Notes: generated by a model not told the origin, from the sequence alone. DNA of 64,000 bases from Bradyrhizobium sp. Ash2021 (GCF_031202265.1 NZ_CP100604.1:9096501-9160500); one strand, 5' to 3'; counted from the first letter of the stretch, positions 8,867 through 16,749 are shown. Made by a program: numbers and translations.

Positions 8867-9939
8867 GGCGTCTGATCCTGTTCGATACGGACTTGCTGTC
8901 CTGGCTTGAGGCTGTGGATTCCGGCGGTCACGATGCGCACGCCGGGATAAAGCCCATCGGAGACGCGGGCACCTGCCGGGTCACCGGCGAGAGCGACCTT
9001 GTGCAGCGATACGGTGCTCGTAGGCTGATCCACGACCCAGACGAAATTTGCGCCATCCTTGGCGAGCACCGCTGAGGCGGGAACGCGCAATCTCGGACTT
9101 TGCGCTATTCCGAGCTTCGCCGTAACGGTCGTGCCCAAGCGGAAGCTTTCAGGGGGATTGTTCAGGGCGATGCGGACTCGCCGTAGGCGCGTCATGGGAT
9201 CTGCCTGCGGGGCGATCTCGCGAATCTTGCCTTCGACCTGAATCGCAGGGAGCAGCTGTAGGCCGACCCTGAATGGCAGGTCAATTTCAAGCGGCACCGG
9301 GAAATCCTCCCCGATATCGACTACCGCCTCCCTGATATCGGGCCTTGCAACTGTCACGACATTTTGGCCGGGAGAGACCACCTGTCCGACTTCTGCGCCC
9401 ACCGAAGTGACGACGCCGGCGAAATCGACCTTGATCTGGGCATAGCCCCGTTGCTCGATGGCCTTGATCAAGTTCGCCTGTGCATGCGCCACCGACGCGG
9501 CGGCGCCGGCCCGCGCCTGCTCGGCACTGTCCAGTGTCTGCTTTGTGGTAGCGTCAGTTGTGATAAGAGTTCGCTGCCGCTCCTCCGTCGCCGTTGCGGT
9601 CGCCAACTGCGCTTCGGCCTTCGTCAGCTCAGCCCTGGCAGAGCGTACCGCAAGCTCCAGAGCCGTGGGATCGATGACACCGACAGTTTGTCCTTCGCTG
9701 ACGAGGTCACCAACGGAGACCGGACGGCCGGTCAGACGTCCCAAGACGCGGAACGCGAGATCGGTCTTGTATTGCGGCTCAACGACGCCGACGGCGACGA
9801 TGCCGTCCGTGCGGCTCGGCTCAAGGACCATCGACAGTACGGGTCGTACAGGCTCGGGTGCTTTCGCGTCCTGCTGACATCCAGCCAGCACCAGCGCGGA
9901 TACAAACGTGCCGGTCGCAATCATCGTGCGCCTCTTCAT
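8863..9939 (-). CDS. RND efflux periplasmic adaptor subunit (second of two)
   Basis: A 358-residue membrane-fusion lipoprotein that bridges the RND permease and the outer-membrane channel. The lipobox LVLAGC gives acylated Cys21. The biotinyl-lipoyl-like half-motifs (GRLTGRPVSVGDLVSEGQTVGVIDP and GVVTSVGAEVGQVVSPG) flank an Ala-rich coiled-coil hairpin at about residues 90-170, then come beta-barrel and membrane-proximal domains. It overlaps its neighbours by four bases at both ends. A second adaptor is encoded immediately upstream. Two different adaptors with one permease suggests a hetero-adaptor complex or recent duplication. Confidence 0.92.
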   Translation of the reverse strand: MKRRTMIATGTFVSALVLAGCQQDAKAPEPVRPVLSMVLEPSRTDGIVAVGVVEPQYKTDLAFRVLGRLTGRPVSVGDLVSEGQTVGVIDPTALELAVRSARAELTKAEAQLATATATEERQRTLITTDATTKQTLDSAEQARAGAAASVAHAQANLIKAIEQRGYAQIKVDFAGVVTSVGAEVGQVVSPGQNVVTVARPDIREAVVDIGEDFPVPLEIDLPFRVGLQLLPAIQVEGKIREIAPQADPMTRLRRVRIALNNPPESFRLGTTVTAKLGIAQSPRLRVPASAVLAKDGANFVWVVDQPTSTVSLHKVALAGDPAGARVSDGLYPGVRIVTAGIHSLKPGQQVRIEQDQTP

Positions 9940-11069
9940 GACGGGTCTTCCTCATATGTCACGGCCTGCCCAACGCTCAGCAGCTTGCCGCCATCGATCA
10001 CGACGCGCTCGCCCGGCTTGAGGCCCGCCTTGATCAGCACTTCACGGGCTTCATAACCGCCGATCGTCACCGGCTTGAGCGCAGCCGTTTTAGTCGCCGG
10101 ATCGACGGTCCAAACCGCGGGCTTCGATCCTGCCGCCGCCAATGCACTCCAGGGCAATGCGATCTGCTGCTGGGCTTTCGATTTGACGGTTCCTGCAATG
10201 GCGCTTCCAAGCGTCATCGCTGCCGATGGATCCTGGATGGCAACCTTGACGCGGATGGTCGCGCGCTTCGCGTCAATCGCGGGCGAGACTTCCCTGACAT
10301 GCCCGCTCGCCGTCGCGCCTGCGTCGGAGACAAGCACCAGCGATACGCGGCTATCGTCGAGATCGCCAAACAAGAGGGATTCGTAGATGTCGAACACGGC
10401 ATCCCGCTCCCCGTCCTGCGCCAGGGAGAAAACCGGCTGCGCGGCCTGTACGACCTGGCCGACTTCCAAATTGCGCGCGGTGACCACGCCTGCCGCTTCG
10501 GCGCGCAGCGCGGTATAACCAAGCGCGTCTTTCGACGTTCCGAGCTCCGCTTTTGCTGCTTCAAGGGCACCTTCTGCGGTTCGCAATCCCTCCTGCGCCT
10601 GATCGTAGACCGTCCGCGTGGTGAAACCGCTGGCGATCAGCGCCTTTTGCCGTTCGAAGGTCGCCCTGGCCACGCGTAGCTGAGATTCTCCGGCCAGCAC
10701 CGCCGCAGTTGCGGCATCGACGTCGGCCTGCTGCTCGGCGGGATCAAGCAAAGCCAGGACTTCGCCAGCCTGGACGCGGGCGCCAACATCGATATAGCGC
10801 GCGACCACACGTCCGCTGACGCGGAACGAGAGGTCGGCGCGAAACCGGGCCTGGATTTCGCCAGTGAGGGTGACGGAGGCTTGTCGGTCGCGCGGCTGCA
10901 CGATCTCCGTGCGCACGATAGCGGCGTGTGTGATGGGAGCAGCGGCATGATCATTGCAGCCACTCAGCGCAAGTGCGACAAGCGCCACCACGAGGCTACC
11001 GGGCCGCCTCAGCTTGCATTTGCGAGCAGTTTTATCGATTTCGGTCTGGTTCGCAGCATGATGGTTCAT
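9936..11069 (-). CDS. RND efflux periplasmic adaptor subunit (first of two)
   Basis: A 377-residue membrane-fusion protein. A long N-terminal tail leads to the hydrophobic stretch SLVVALVALALSGC, giving a lipobox with Cys38. Lipoyl half-motifs are GRVVARYIDVGARVQAGEVLALLDP and GVVTARNLEVGQVVQAAQP, with an Ala/Glu/Gln-rich hairpin between them. I chose the ATG at 11069 because it overlaps the stop of the kinase-like gene by ATGA, like the other junctions of this operon. A frame extension upstream lies antisense-free but within the kinase gene and lacks support. It shares only moderate similarity with the adaptor at 8863-9939, so it is not a very recent copy. Confidence 0.9.
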   Translation of the reverse strand: MNHHAANQTEIDKTARKCKLRRPGSLVVALVALALSGCNDHAAAPITHAAIVRTEIVQPRDRQASVTLTGEIQARFRADLSFRVSGRVVARYIDVGARVQAGEVLALLDPAEQQADVDAATAAVLAGESQLRVARATFERQKALIASGFTTRTVYDQAQEGLRTAEGALEAAKAELGTSKDALGYTALRAEAAGVVTARNLEVGQVVQAAQPVFSLAQDGERDAVFDIYESLLFGDLDDSRVSLVLVSDAGATASGHVREVSPAIDAKRATIRVKVAIQDPSAAMTLGSAIAGTVKSKAQQQIALPWSALAAAGSKPAVWTVDPATKTAALKPVTIGGYEAREVLIKAGLKPGERVVIDGGKLLSVGQAVTYEEDPS

Positions 11070-11977
11070 AGCAGGTCCATGCGGTGGCGGGGTGACAACA
11101 ACTCGCCCAGCACATCCGCCGCTGGACGCACAGAAACCGGTTGGGCTTCGCGAGCCGGATTTTGATCCGGTCGTGTTGCAACGGGGCGGCTGTTCCAATC
11201 AGGAGAGCTTGCTCCTGTGTAAAGCGTCGCGGCGTTGGACGGGCGGACGCTTAGCCGGCGAGGCGACCGTATGATGCGACGCTTCGCGGTCGCACAGTTC
11301 GCCTGCCGCTCACGCTCTGACAGCGGAAACGAGAGAACGACGGACGTGAATTCATTGCCGGAGCCGTGCTCGACCCGGCCGCGCAGATCCTTGGCAAGGT
11401 CGTTGCTGAGCCGAAGTCCGCGCCCAGCGGCGCCCCGTGCCGACCGCGACCCATTGTCCAGGACGACGCAATTCACCAGCCCGCCGGTCCGTGTCAATTT
11501 GACCCTGATCTCTCCGGACCGCGCCTCGAAGCACGCATACTTCGCGGCATTGGTTACGAGCCCGTGAACGATCAATCCGAGCCGTCGGCATCGCTCTGAT
11601 TCGAGCGGAAGAGATTCGGTCGCGAGGACCAGCCGGATATTCATTCGATCCAGCAACGAACGGCGCATGGCGCACCCCATCATGCGGATGGATGTCGCGG
11701 CGTCGATCAGCGCCTTGCCCTTGGGCATTGCGAGCGCCTGTTGCACATCGGCATAACCATGCAACAGGTCGACCACGTCGCTTAAGGCACGCTTGGCCTC
11801 ACGCCCCTCGACCCGGACGGCCGCGGCCGAGACCAGGTTGATCGCGGAGGCGAGCCCACTATTGATCCGGTGATTCAATTCGCGCAGCAGAATGCCCTGC
11901 TCCACAATTGGCGAATCCGGCCTGCACACAGTCACGACGATCTCCTCAGGTTGTGCCGGCGAGCGGCGGCCGTTCAT
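11066..11977 (-). CDS. Sensor-histidine-kinase-like protein without an input domain
   Basis: A 303-residue protein of the HisKA_2/HWE type. The phosphoacceptor box is LLRELNHRINSGLASAI with His36, the N-box is GLIVHGLVTNAAKYA with Asn143, and G-box-like motifs are VVLDNGS and GRGLRLSNDLAKDLRG. There is no PAS, GAF or membrane segment, and no response-regulator gene is adjacent. About 75 C-terminal residues after LSFPLSERERQ are Arg/Pro-rich and look non-conserved, as if an original stop had been lost. It is the first gene of the RND operon and overlaps the adaptor gene by ATGA. A TTG at 12004 is an alternative start. Role inferred: signal input for pump expression, or a kinase captured by the operon. 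Confidence 0.8.
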   Translation of the reverse strand: MNGRRSPAQPEEIVVTVCRPDSPIVEQGILLRELNHRINSGLASAINLVSAAAVRVEGREAKRALSDVVDLLHGYADVQQALAMPKGKALIDAATSIRMMGCAMRRSLLDRMNIRLVLATESLPLESERCRRLGLIVHGLVTNAAKYACFEARSGEIRVKLTRTGGLVNCVVLDNGSRSARGAAGRGLRLSNDLAKDLRGRVEHGSGNEFTSVVLSFPLSERERQANCATAKRRIIRSPRRLSVRPSNAATLYTGASSPDWNSRPVATRPDQNPAREAQPVSVRPAADVLGELLSPRHRMDLL

Positions 11978-12021
11978 CCGGATGAGCTGTCGCAGGCCCT
12001 GCAATCCAAGCCAGTCTGCGA

Positions 12022-12049
12022 CCTCATAAATACACTATACGGTATATTT
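12022..12049. promoter_or_regulatory. Probable TetR operator, copy 1
   Basis: Inverted repeat with arms AAATACAC and GTATATTT around a six-base centre, between the leftward RND operon and the rightward tetR gene. The 28-base block recurs in reverse orientation at 13831-13858 with 26 of 28 bases identical. Size, symmetry and position fit the operator of the adjacent TetR regulator; that assignment is inference. Confidence 0.65.
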
Positions 12050-12124
12050 TCTTTTTATTGCATTTTCTTTCTGAGCATGTCAAGCGGGATCTATGCGCGC
12101 ACAAACTTGAGCTTGGAGACGATG

Positions 12125-12787
12125 ATGGCGAAGGACAAAAGCCCGAAACGTGGCAGGCCGCCAAAGGACCTTGCCAGCGACGCCCAGGCGCGGATTCTCG
12201 ATGCAGCCCAGCAGCTCTTTCTCGAGAAAGGATTTCGGAGTGCCAGCATCGACGATATCTCCGAGTTGGCCCCTGCGAGCAAACCGACCATCTATGCCTA
12301 TTTCCCCGGCAAGGAAGCGCTGTTCGTAGCTGTTGTGGCCCGGACCATCAACGGATTGACAGATTTCGCGGGGTTCACGCCGGCAGGCCGCACCATCCAG
12401 GAAAAGCTCACCAATCTCGGCATCGAGATCGTGGAGAGATTCGTCGAGGACACGTTGGACCTCACGCGCGCGACGATCGCCGAGTCGCGGCGATTTCCCG
12501 AGTTAAGCCGAAATGTTCACGACGCGGCGCGCGACCGCGCGGCTGGGGCAGTTTCTCAACTCTTGAACGAGGCAACGCAGAGGATCGCGCGCTCATCAAA
12601 AGGGCCATTCAGCGCAAAGCGGAGCGTTGCGACCGCGCAGATGTTCATGGATCTCATTCTGCTTCCGATGCTTATGAGATCTCTGATGGGCGAGGAACTG
12701 AAAGATCTCAGAAAAGAGCTGCCGACGTTCTTGCACGAACGGGTCAATTTCTTTCTCGCGGCTTGCGAGGCAGACTGGAGGCCCTGA
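12125..12787 (+). CDS. TetR/AcrR family transcriptional regulator
   Basis: A 220-residue repressor. The N-terminal Lys/Arg-rich arm (KSPKRGRPPK) leads to the helix-turn-helix at about residues 22-68: ILDAAQQLFLEKGFRSASID then SKPTIYAYFPGKEALF. The C-terminal ligand-binding domain is all helical. The start is set by GGAG six bases before the ATG at 12125; an ATG one codon upstream is too close. The frame is open for a further 85 codons upstream across the promoter region, which is not credible protein. It is divergent from the RND operon with an AT-rich palindrome between them, the usual layout for a repressor of an efflux pump that responds to the pump's substrate. Confidence 0.9.
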   Translation: MAKDKSPKRGRPPKDLASDAQARILDAAQQLFLEKGFRSASIDDISELAPASKPTIYAYFPGKEALFVAVVARTINGLTDFAGFTPAGRTIQEKLTNLGIEIVERFVEDTLDLTRATIAESRRFPELSRNVHDAARDRAAGAVSQLLNEATQRIARSSKGPFSAKRSVATAQMFMDLILLPMLMRSLMGEELKDLRKELPTFLHERVNFFLAACEADWRP

Positions 12788-12957
12788 ATCAGCCCACCCA
12801 GACCCCGCTCGCTATCCTTGCGCCCCGGCTTTGGCACATAACTCGGCGGCCAGGTCGATCGACTGACCCCACGGCAGATGATGCAGCGCGCTTGCGCAGA
12901 AATCCATCATCTCGTCAAAAGTGGGCCTAACGGTAGCCGCCTTGATCCGCAACGACC

Positions 12958-13395
12958 TCAGCGAGATGGGGTCGAATGCAATTCACGTCGGCAGGCTTCG
13001 CCGAAGTGACGCAAGGGATCCATTTCCTCCATGAACTCAGGTAAATCGACGAGTTCGCGGTTCGGCGACAGGAAGGTTTCGATGATCACGCGCCCTGCCC
13101 GCTCCGCCGCTTGAACCACTTGATCGCTGGACAGAATCCTCATCCGCCCGATGAGCGCATACAGATTGACCAGTTGCGGAATCTCGGATTTGTCGCTGAC
13201 GAGCGCGTCGGCGTAGAGTCGGGAGGCTTCCTCGATGAAGCTTCGATAGAGCCGCTCGCGCTTGGAGATCGACCGGGCATAGTGGCGCTCGCGAAGCCTG
13301 CGGCGCCGACTCACCCATCCTGTTACGATCGTAGAGATCGCTCCGAAGGCCGAGCCTCCGAACGCGGCGAAAGCGGGAGCATACATCGTGTTCAT
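12958..13395 (-). CDS. Hypothetical membrane-anchored protein
   Basis: A 145-residue protein with one N-terminal membrane segment (about residues 3-30, rich in Ala, Gly, Phe and Ile), followed by a strongly basic stretch VSRRRRLRERHYARSISKRE and a helical cytoplasmic part. By the positive-inside rule the C-terminal part is cytoplasmic. The start at 13395 has AGGA eight bases upstream; a start five codons earlier would place that AGGA inside the coding region. It lies four bases after the stop of the Cys-rich secreted protein gene, so the two form an operon. I do not recognise a named family. Confidence 0.65.
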   Translation of the reverse strand: MNTMYAPAFAAFGGSAFGAISTIVTGWVSRRRRLRERHYARSISKRERLYRSFIEEASRLYADALVSDKSEIPQLVNLYALIGRMRILSSDQVVQAAERAGRVIIETFLSPNRELVDLPEFMEEMDPLRHFGEACRRELHSTPSR

Positions 13396-13399
13396 GCGA

Positions 13400-13687
13400 T
13401 CATTCCTCATCTCTTGCGCCGCGGTACCGGAGCGATCCTATGGTCTTGACCGAAGCAGTTCCCGCAGCGTGATCGAAGACGGCTCTGCAAGCATCGCTGA
13501 GGTCTGACTTTCTTTGCCTGAGACAAGCCTCCACATTCTCGGCGTCAGGGATGTAGCTGGCGCATAGCCGGAAGGCATCAGGCGCACATGCGGCCCTCTG
13601 CTCGGGAGTGCCGCGGTTCTCCTGCGCTAAGACAGTGCCGTTGGCGAACAAAGCTGCCAGCATGACGACCAATGTGTACTTGAACAT
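13400..13687 (-). CDS. Secreted cysteine-rich-repeat protein
   Basis: A 95-residue exported protein. The signal peptide MFKYTLVVMLAALFANG ends at VLA-QE. The mature part has four cysteines (C34, C42, C55, C67) in the pattern ACAPDAFRLC then ACLRQRKSDLSDACRAVF, as in the bacterial proteins related to the Cys-rich GLG1 repeat. These are periplasmic and of unknown function. The start is supported by AAGGGA six bases before the ATG; an in-frame start 25 codons upstream is rejected because it would bury the signal peptide. It is the first gene of a two-gene leftward unit and is divergent from the small membrane-protein genes at 13865. Confidence 0.75.
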   Translation of the reverse strand: MFKYTLVVMLAALFANGTVLAQENRGTPEQRAACAPDAFRLCASYIPDAENVEACLRQRKSDLSDACRAVFDHAAGTASVKTIGSLRYRGARDEE

Positions 13688-13799
13688 ATCGAATCCCTTC
13701 TGCAGTTGAGGCACCCGCGTTCGCCAGGGGAGCGCAGCCTTACGCTCCAAAGTCCCCGCCATTTGAACAGCCCGAACACGCGCTTGTGAGTCTTCGCTC

Positions 13800-13828
13800 T
13801 TGACACACCCCGGGGATCGGGATGTATA
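13800..13828 (+). promoter_or_regulatory. Sigma-70-type promoter for the small membrane-protein genes
   Basis: A perfect -35 box TTGACA at 13800-13805 is followed after 17 bases by TGTATA at 13823-13828. The predicted start site would fall inside the operator copy at 13831-13858, a placement suited to repression. Confidence 0.55.
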
Positions 13829-13830
13829 TG

Positions 13831-13858
13831 AAATATACGGTATAGTATATTTATGAGG
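13831..13858. promoter_or_regulatory. Probable TetR operator, copy 2
   Basis: Arms AAATATAC and GTATATTT (a perfect 8-base inverted repeat on the reverse strand) around a six-base centre. It is the inverted copy of the block at 12022-12049, with two differences in 28 bases. It sits just downstream of a TTGACA/TGTATA promoter and immediately before the ribosome binding site of the 13865 gene. Confidence 0.65.
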
Positions 13859-13864
13859 TGAAAA

Positions 13865-14074
13865 ATGTCAACACTTTTGTGGTCGGTTGCAAAAGAAAAT
13901 CCGGGGCCGGGGCTTGCACTCGCATTCCTGAACCTGGTCGTGGCTCTGTTCCTCGTGGGCCTGAGCTTGCTGCTGGGCGTTACGATATCCTTGCTTGCCG
14001 GGCTGCACGCGTTCGTCGATCGAGAGGCGGTGCCGATCACGCAACAAGCCCAGCGCCGGAGGGTCACTCCATGA
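13865..14074 (+). CDS. Small membrane protein, first of a coupled pair
   Basis: A 69-residue protein dominated by one or two hydrophobic helices (about residues 15-50: GLALAFLNLVVALFLVGL and onward), with a basic tail ending QRRRVTP. AGGTG sits seven bases before the ATG. A competing frame from 13858 overlaps it, but that frame has a poor composition for its first 70 codons. Its stop overlaps the start of the next small gene (ATGA). Transcription would start from the promoter at 13800-13828 and be blocked by the likely TetR site. It may be a pump-associated small protein; function unknown. Confidence 0.6.
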   Translation: MSTLLWSVAKENPGPGLALAFLNLVVALFLVGLSLLLGVTISLLAGLHAFVDREAVPITQQAQRRRVTP

Positions 14075-14208
14075 CGTCAGCCCTTCTCCTAGCTCGCGAT
14101 TGCATCATCTATTCGGTCAGGATCTGGCTCGTGCCCGTTGAATGCGCATTCAACGTAGTTGAGTCGGAGCTCGTGCGCAGAGGCGTCCAGCTTTACCCGG
14201 TCGAATAG
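14071..14208 (+). CDS. Small membrane-associated protein, second of a coupled pair
   Basis: A 45-residue frame starting MTSALLLARDCIIYSVRIWL and ending RRGVQLYPVE. It overlaps the upstream stop codon by four bases (ATGA), and GGAGG lies nine bases before its ATG inside the upstream gene, the standard arrangement for translational coupling. The N-terminal 30 residues are amphipathic to hydrophobic. No family recognised. The good ribosome binding site and the overlap are the evidence that it is real. Confidence 0.45.
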   Translation: MTSALLLARDCIIYSVRIWLVPVECAFNVVESELVRRGVQLYPVE

Positions 14209-14423
14209 CGCACAGTGCGCGCCACCTGATGGCTCATTCGCGATTGACCCGAAAACCATGAACTACATTCCATGCGACTGGCGGGACAAGCGCCGCCAAC
14301 TCGACGCCAAGGTCCATCTGGAATCAAAACGGAAGCAATGCATGCCGTCCACATCGGGCCGAAGAGCCGGTGACCAATAAGCCACCTGTCAGTTTTCACA
14401 GACAGCCACACTGGATTTACCTC

Positions 14424-15026
14424 ATGTCGAAGAAGCGATTGCTAGCAATTGTCGTTTTGTCCGCCACGCTTGCCGCTACGGGCGCGAAAGCCGATGTCAC
14501 CCACTCACCTTTGGACGCTGCAAATAGAGGCGTAGCCGCGCGAGGCGATGCCGAGGAGGTCGTGCTTCGTCGCTTGCTCGAGCAATTTCGCGCAATAAAA
14601 ATGTCGCTCAGTCAGGCGGTAGCGATCGCCGAGCATTTACATAGCGGTTCAAGGACCGCGGACGTTAGCTTTGAGATATCCGGTCCGGCCATTTATCGGG
14701 TGCGGACGGTAAGAAATGAGCGAATTTGGGAGAATGTCATTGATGCGAACACCGGAAGCGTTACAGAAAAAGAAATTTCGTCATCGCTGAGGGAACTAGA
14801 CCGACAGGATCTGGGTAACGTCATTGCTCTGAAGTCAGTTGAGCAAGAGCTGTCGGACGCCGTACGCATCGCCGAGAAAGCTGCCGGGGGAAGCGCCCTT
14901 GCCGGAGGTCTGATGAAGCAGGATGGCAAACTCAACTTCGTGGTCGTCATCGCCAGTGGTGATCACTTGAAGGAGGTCATGCTCGAACCGCCCAGGGTCG
15001 GCAGGGAAAAGTCAGCTCGCCAATAG
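14424..15026 (+). CDS. PepSY-domain periplasmic protein
   Basis: A 200-residue exported protein. The signal peptide MSKKRLLAIVVLSATLAATG is followed by AKA-D. Two PepSY-like units are visible: SLSQAVAIAEHL through VDANTG-like IDANTGSVTEKE (about residues 60-125), and ELSDAVRIAEKAAGGSA through VVVIASGDHLKEVMLEP (about 145-190). PepSY domains occur in protease propeptides and in redox or metal-linked envelope proteins. The ATG at 14424 is chosen because the signal peptide begins there. It is separated from the tiny membrane-protein genes by about 215 bases with no coding signal, so it may be the last gene of that unit. Confidence 0.75.
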   Translation: MSKKRLLAIVVLSATLAATGAKADVTHSPLDAANRGVAARGDAEEVVLRRLLEQFRAIKMSLSQAVAIAEHLHSGSRTADVSFEISGPAIYRVRTVRNERIWENVIDANTGSVTEKEISSSLRELDRQDLGNVIALKSVEQELSDAVRIAEKAAGGSALAGGLMKQDGKLNFVVVIASGDHLKEVMLEPPRVGREKSARQ

Positions 15027-15063
15027 CCACAGCGGGGCCTAACAACAACCATTTGTGGTTGTG

Positions 15064-15108
15064 GGTCCCGGCTCCCGTGCGCAATTGCGCACCAGGCGGG
15101 GACGACGC
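15064..15108. repeat. Dispersed palindromic repeat, copy 1
   Basis: The core GTGCGCAATTGCGCAC (15077-15092) is a perfect 16-base palindrome, flanked by TCCCG and GGGGACGACG. A near-identical element in inverted orientation lies at 41490-41535 with core GTGCGCAGTTGCGCAC (41506-41521). It is a short dispersed intergenic repeat of this genome type. Confidence 0.6.
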
Positions 15109-15140
15109 GTTGATAGATTTCGCTCGTTCGCAAAAAACAA

Positions 15141-15166
15141 AAAGCCCGGTCTCTCGACCGGGCTTT
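15141..15166 (-). terminator. Intrinsic terminator of carD
   Basis: Perfect 10-bp stem AAAGCCCGGT / ACCGGGCTTT with loop CTCTCG. On the reverse strand it is followed by a T-rich run (complement of the A-rich 15131-15144), 23 bases after the carD stop. A shorter T-run on the forward strand could also serve the PepSY gene, making it bidirectional. Confidence 0.85.
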
Positions 15167-15188
15167 TCAATTCCAATTCGTGAAAACC

Positions 15189-16007
15189 TTACGCGGCTTC
15201 GTCCGCCACGGCGGCGTCGTCACCGTCGGCTTCCGTGTCTGCCTCGTCGGCTTCACCGTCGGCGCTACCTTCGGTTTCGGTCTTGGCGCCGCGCCGCGGG
15301 CTCTTGGCGAGCTGGCTTTCGATTTCCTTGACCGCTTCGGTCTCGGTCGAATGCTGCACGACGGCGATTTCGCGCGACAGCCGGTCGAGCGCCGCTTCGT
15401 ACAACTGGCGTTCGCTGTAGGACTGCTCGGGCTGCGATTCGGAGCGATAGAGATCGCGCACCACTTCGGCGATCGCAACGATATCGCCGGAATTGATCTT
15501 GGCTTCGTATTCCTGCGCCCGGCGCGACCACATCGTGCGCTTGACGCGGGCACGGCCCTTGAGGGTCTCCAGCGCCTTCTTGACCAGCGACGGATCCGAC
15601 AGCTTGCGCATGCCGACATTGGCGACCTTGGCGGTCGGCACCCGCAGCGTCATCTTGTCCTTCATGAAATTGATCACGAACAGCTCAAGCTTGGCGCCCG
15701 CGATCTCCTGCTCCTCGATCGCCAGGATCTGGCCGACACCGTGAGCGGGATAGACCACGAATTCATTGGTCTTGAAGCCCTGACGCTGGGTCAGAACCTT
15801 CTTCGGCTCTTCGACCCGGGGTGCTGCAGCCACCGGCTTGGCGGCAGGCTTCGCAGCGACGACGGCAGCCTTCGGCGCAGGCGCCGCGGCTTTATGGGCG
15901 ATCGCCTTAGGGGCAGCGGCTTTAGGGGCGATCTTGGGGGCGACCTTCGAAGCAGTGGTCTTCGAACCCGTCGCTTTCGCGGCAGTTTTGGCAGTCTTGT
16001 CTGGCAT
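15189..16007 (-). CDS. carD: CarD family transcriptional regulator
   Basis: A 272-residue RNA-polymerase-binding regulator. CarD binds the beta subunit and stabilises the open promoter complex, mainly at rRNA and housekeeping promoters. Residues 1-70 are a low-complexity Lys/Ala/Pro tail resembling histone H1. The CarD_TRCF RNAP-interaction domain starts at about residue 73 (QGFKTNEFVVYPAHGVGQI) and is followed by the helical DNA-binding domain (RAQEYEAKINSGDIVAIAEV and onward). The C-terminus is Glu/Asp/Ala-rich. The frame remains coding-like upstream, and a GTG at 16160 would add about 51 Lys/Ser/Ala-rich residues; the true start is unsettled. A terminator follows the gene. Confidence 0.9.
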   Translation of the reverse strand: MPDKTAKTAAKATGSKTTASKVAPKIAPKAAAPKAIAHKAAAPAPKAAVVAAKPAAKPVAAAPRVEEPKKVLTQRQGFKTNEFVVYPAHGVGQILAIEEQEIAGAKLELFVINFMKDKMTLRVPTAKVANVGMRKLSDPSLVKKALETLKGRARVKRTMWSRRAQEYEAKINSGDIVAIAEVVRDLYRSESQPEQSYSERQLYEAALDRLSREIAVVQHSTETEAVKEIESQLAKSPRRGAKTETEGSADGEADEADTEADGDDAAVADEAA

Positions 16008-16410
16008 TGCGCTTCTTTTGTTTTTCGAGGACTTTGTGGCCGCTGCCCTCTTGGCTTCCTTCACGGGCGCCTTGGCACGGCCTTTGGTTGCGCTGCGGCT
16101 GACCGCAGCGACTTTCTTCGAACTCTTGGAAACACTCTTTTTACGCGTTTTCTGTGACACAGCCTGCGCGCGGAAACTGCCACGCCCCTGTTCGAGTTTT
16201 ACGGGAACCCAAGGGGACCACAGGTACGCATGGCCGGGTTCGGCTTGTAATGTGCCCAATATAGCACATTTTCCGCAAAAATCAATGATTTACGCCCGAT
16301 TCCGGGCGCATACAGGGAGCTTTCCGTCATAAGACCGCCAACAGGGTTAAATCGGCGGGCCTTAATAGGTCCGAAACGGTCTCAACTCGCCGTTGCAGGC
16401 CGTCACCGAA

Positions 16411-16749
16411 TCAGTCGCCGGTGCCGGGTTCCTTGGAAAAATATTTCTCGAACTTGCCTTCCATGCCCTCGAAATCCTTCGCGTCGGGCGGGGATTCCTT
16501 CTTCTGGGTGATGTTCGGCCAGGCCTTGGCGTACTCGGTATTGACCTCGAGCCACTTCTCCAGCCCCGGTTCGGTATCCGGCTTGATGGCATCCGCCGGG
16601 CATTCAGGTTCGCAGACGCCGCAGTCGATGCATTCGTCGGGGTGGATGACCAGCATGTTCTCGCCCTCGTAGAAGCAGTCGACGGGGCAGACTTCAACGC
16701 AGTCGGTATATTTGCATTTGATGCAGGCTTCAGTGACGACGTAAGTCAT
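16411..16749 (-). CDS. fdxA: 7Fe ferredoxin FdxA
   Basis: A 112-residue ferredoxin with one 3Fe-4S and one 4Fe-4S cluster, of the Azotobacter FdI type. Cysteines at 9, 12, 17, 21 and 25 ([17 protein letters not shown]) and 40, 43, 46 and 50 ([11 protein letters not shown]) show the canonical pattern including the non-ligand Cys12. The C-terminal extension with [16 protein letters not shown] is typical of the family. It is a cytoplasmic electron carrier. The order S4 protein, fdxA, carD on the same strand is conserved in related alphaproteobacteria, from general knowledge. Confidence 0.95.
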   Translation of the reverse strand: MTYVVTEACIKCKYTDCVEVCPVDCFYEGENMLVIHPDECIDCGVCEPECPADAIKPDTEPGLEKWLEVNTEYAKAWPNITQKKESPPDAKDFEGMEGKFEKYFSKEPGTGD

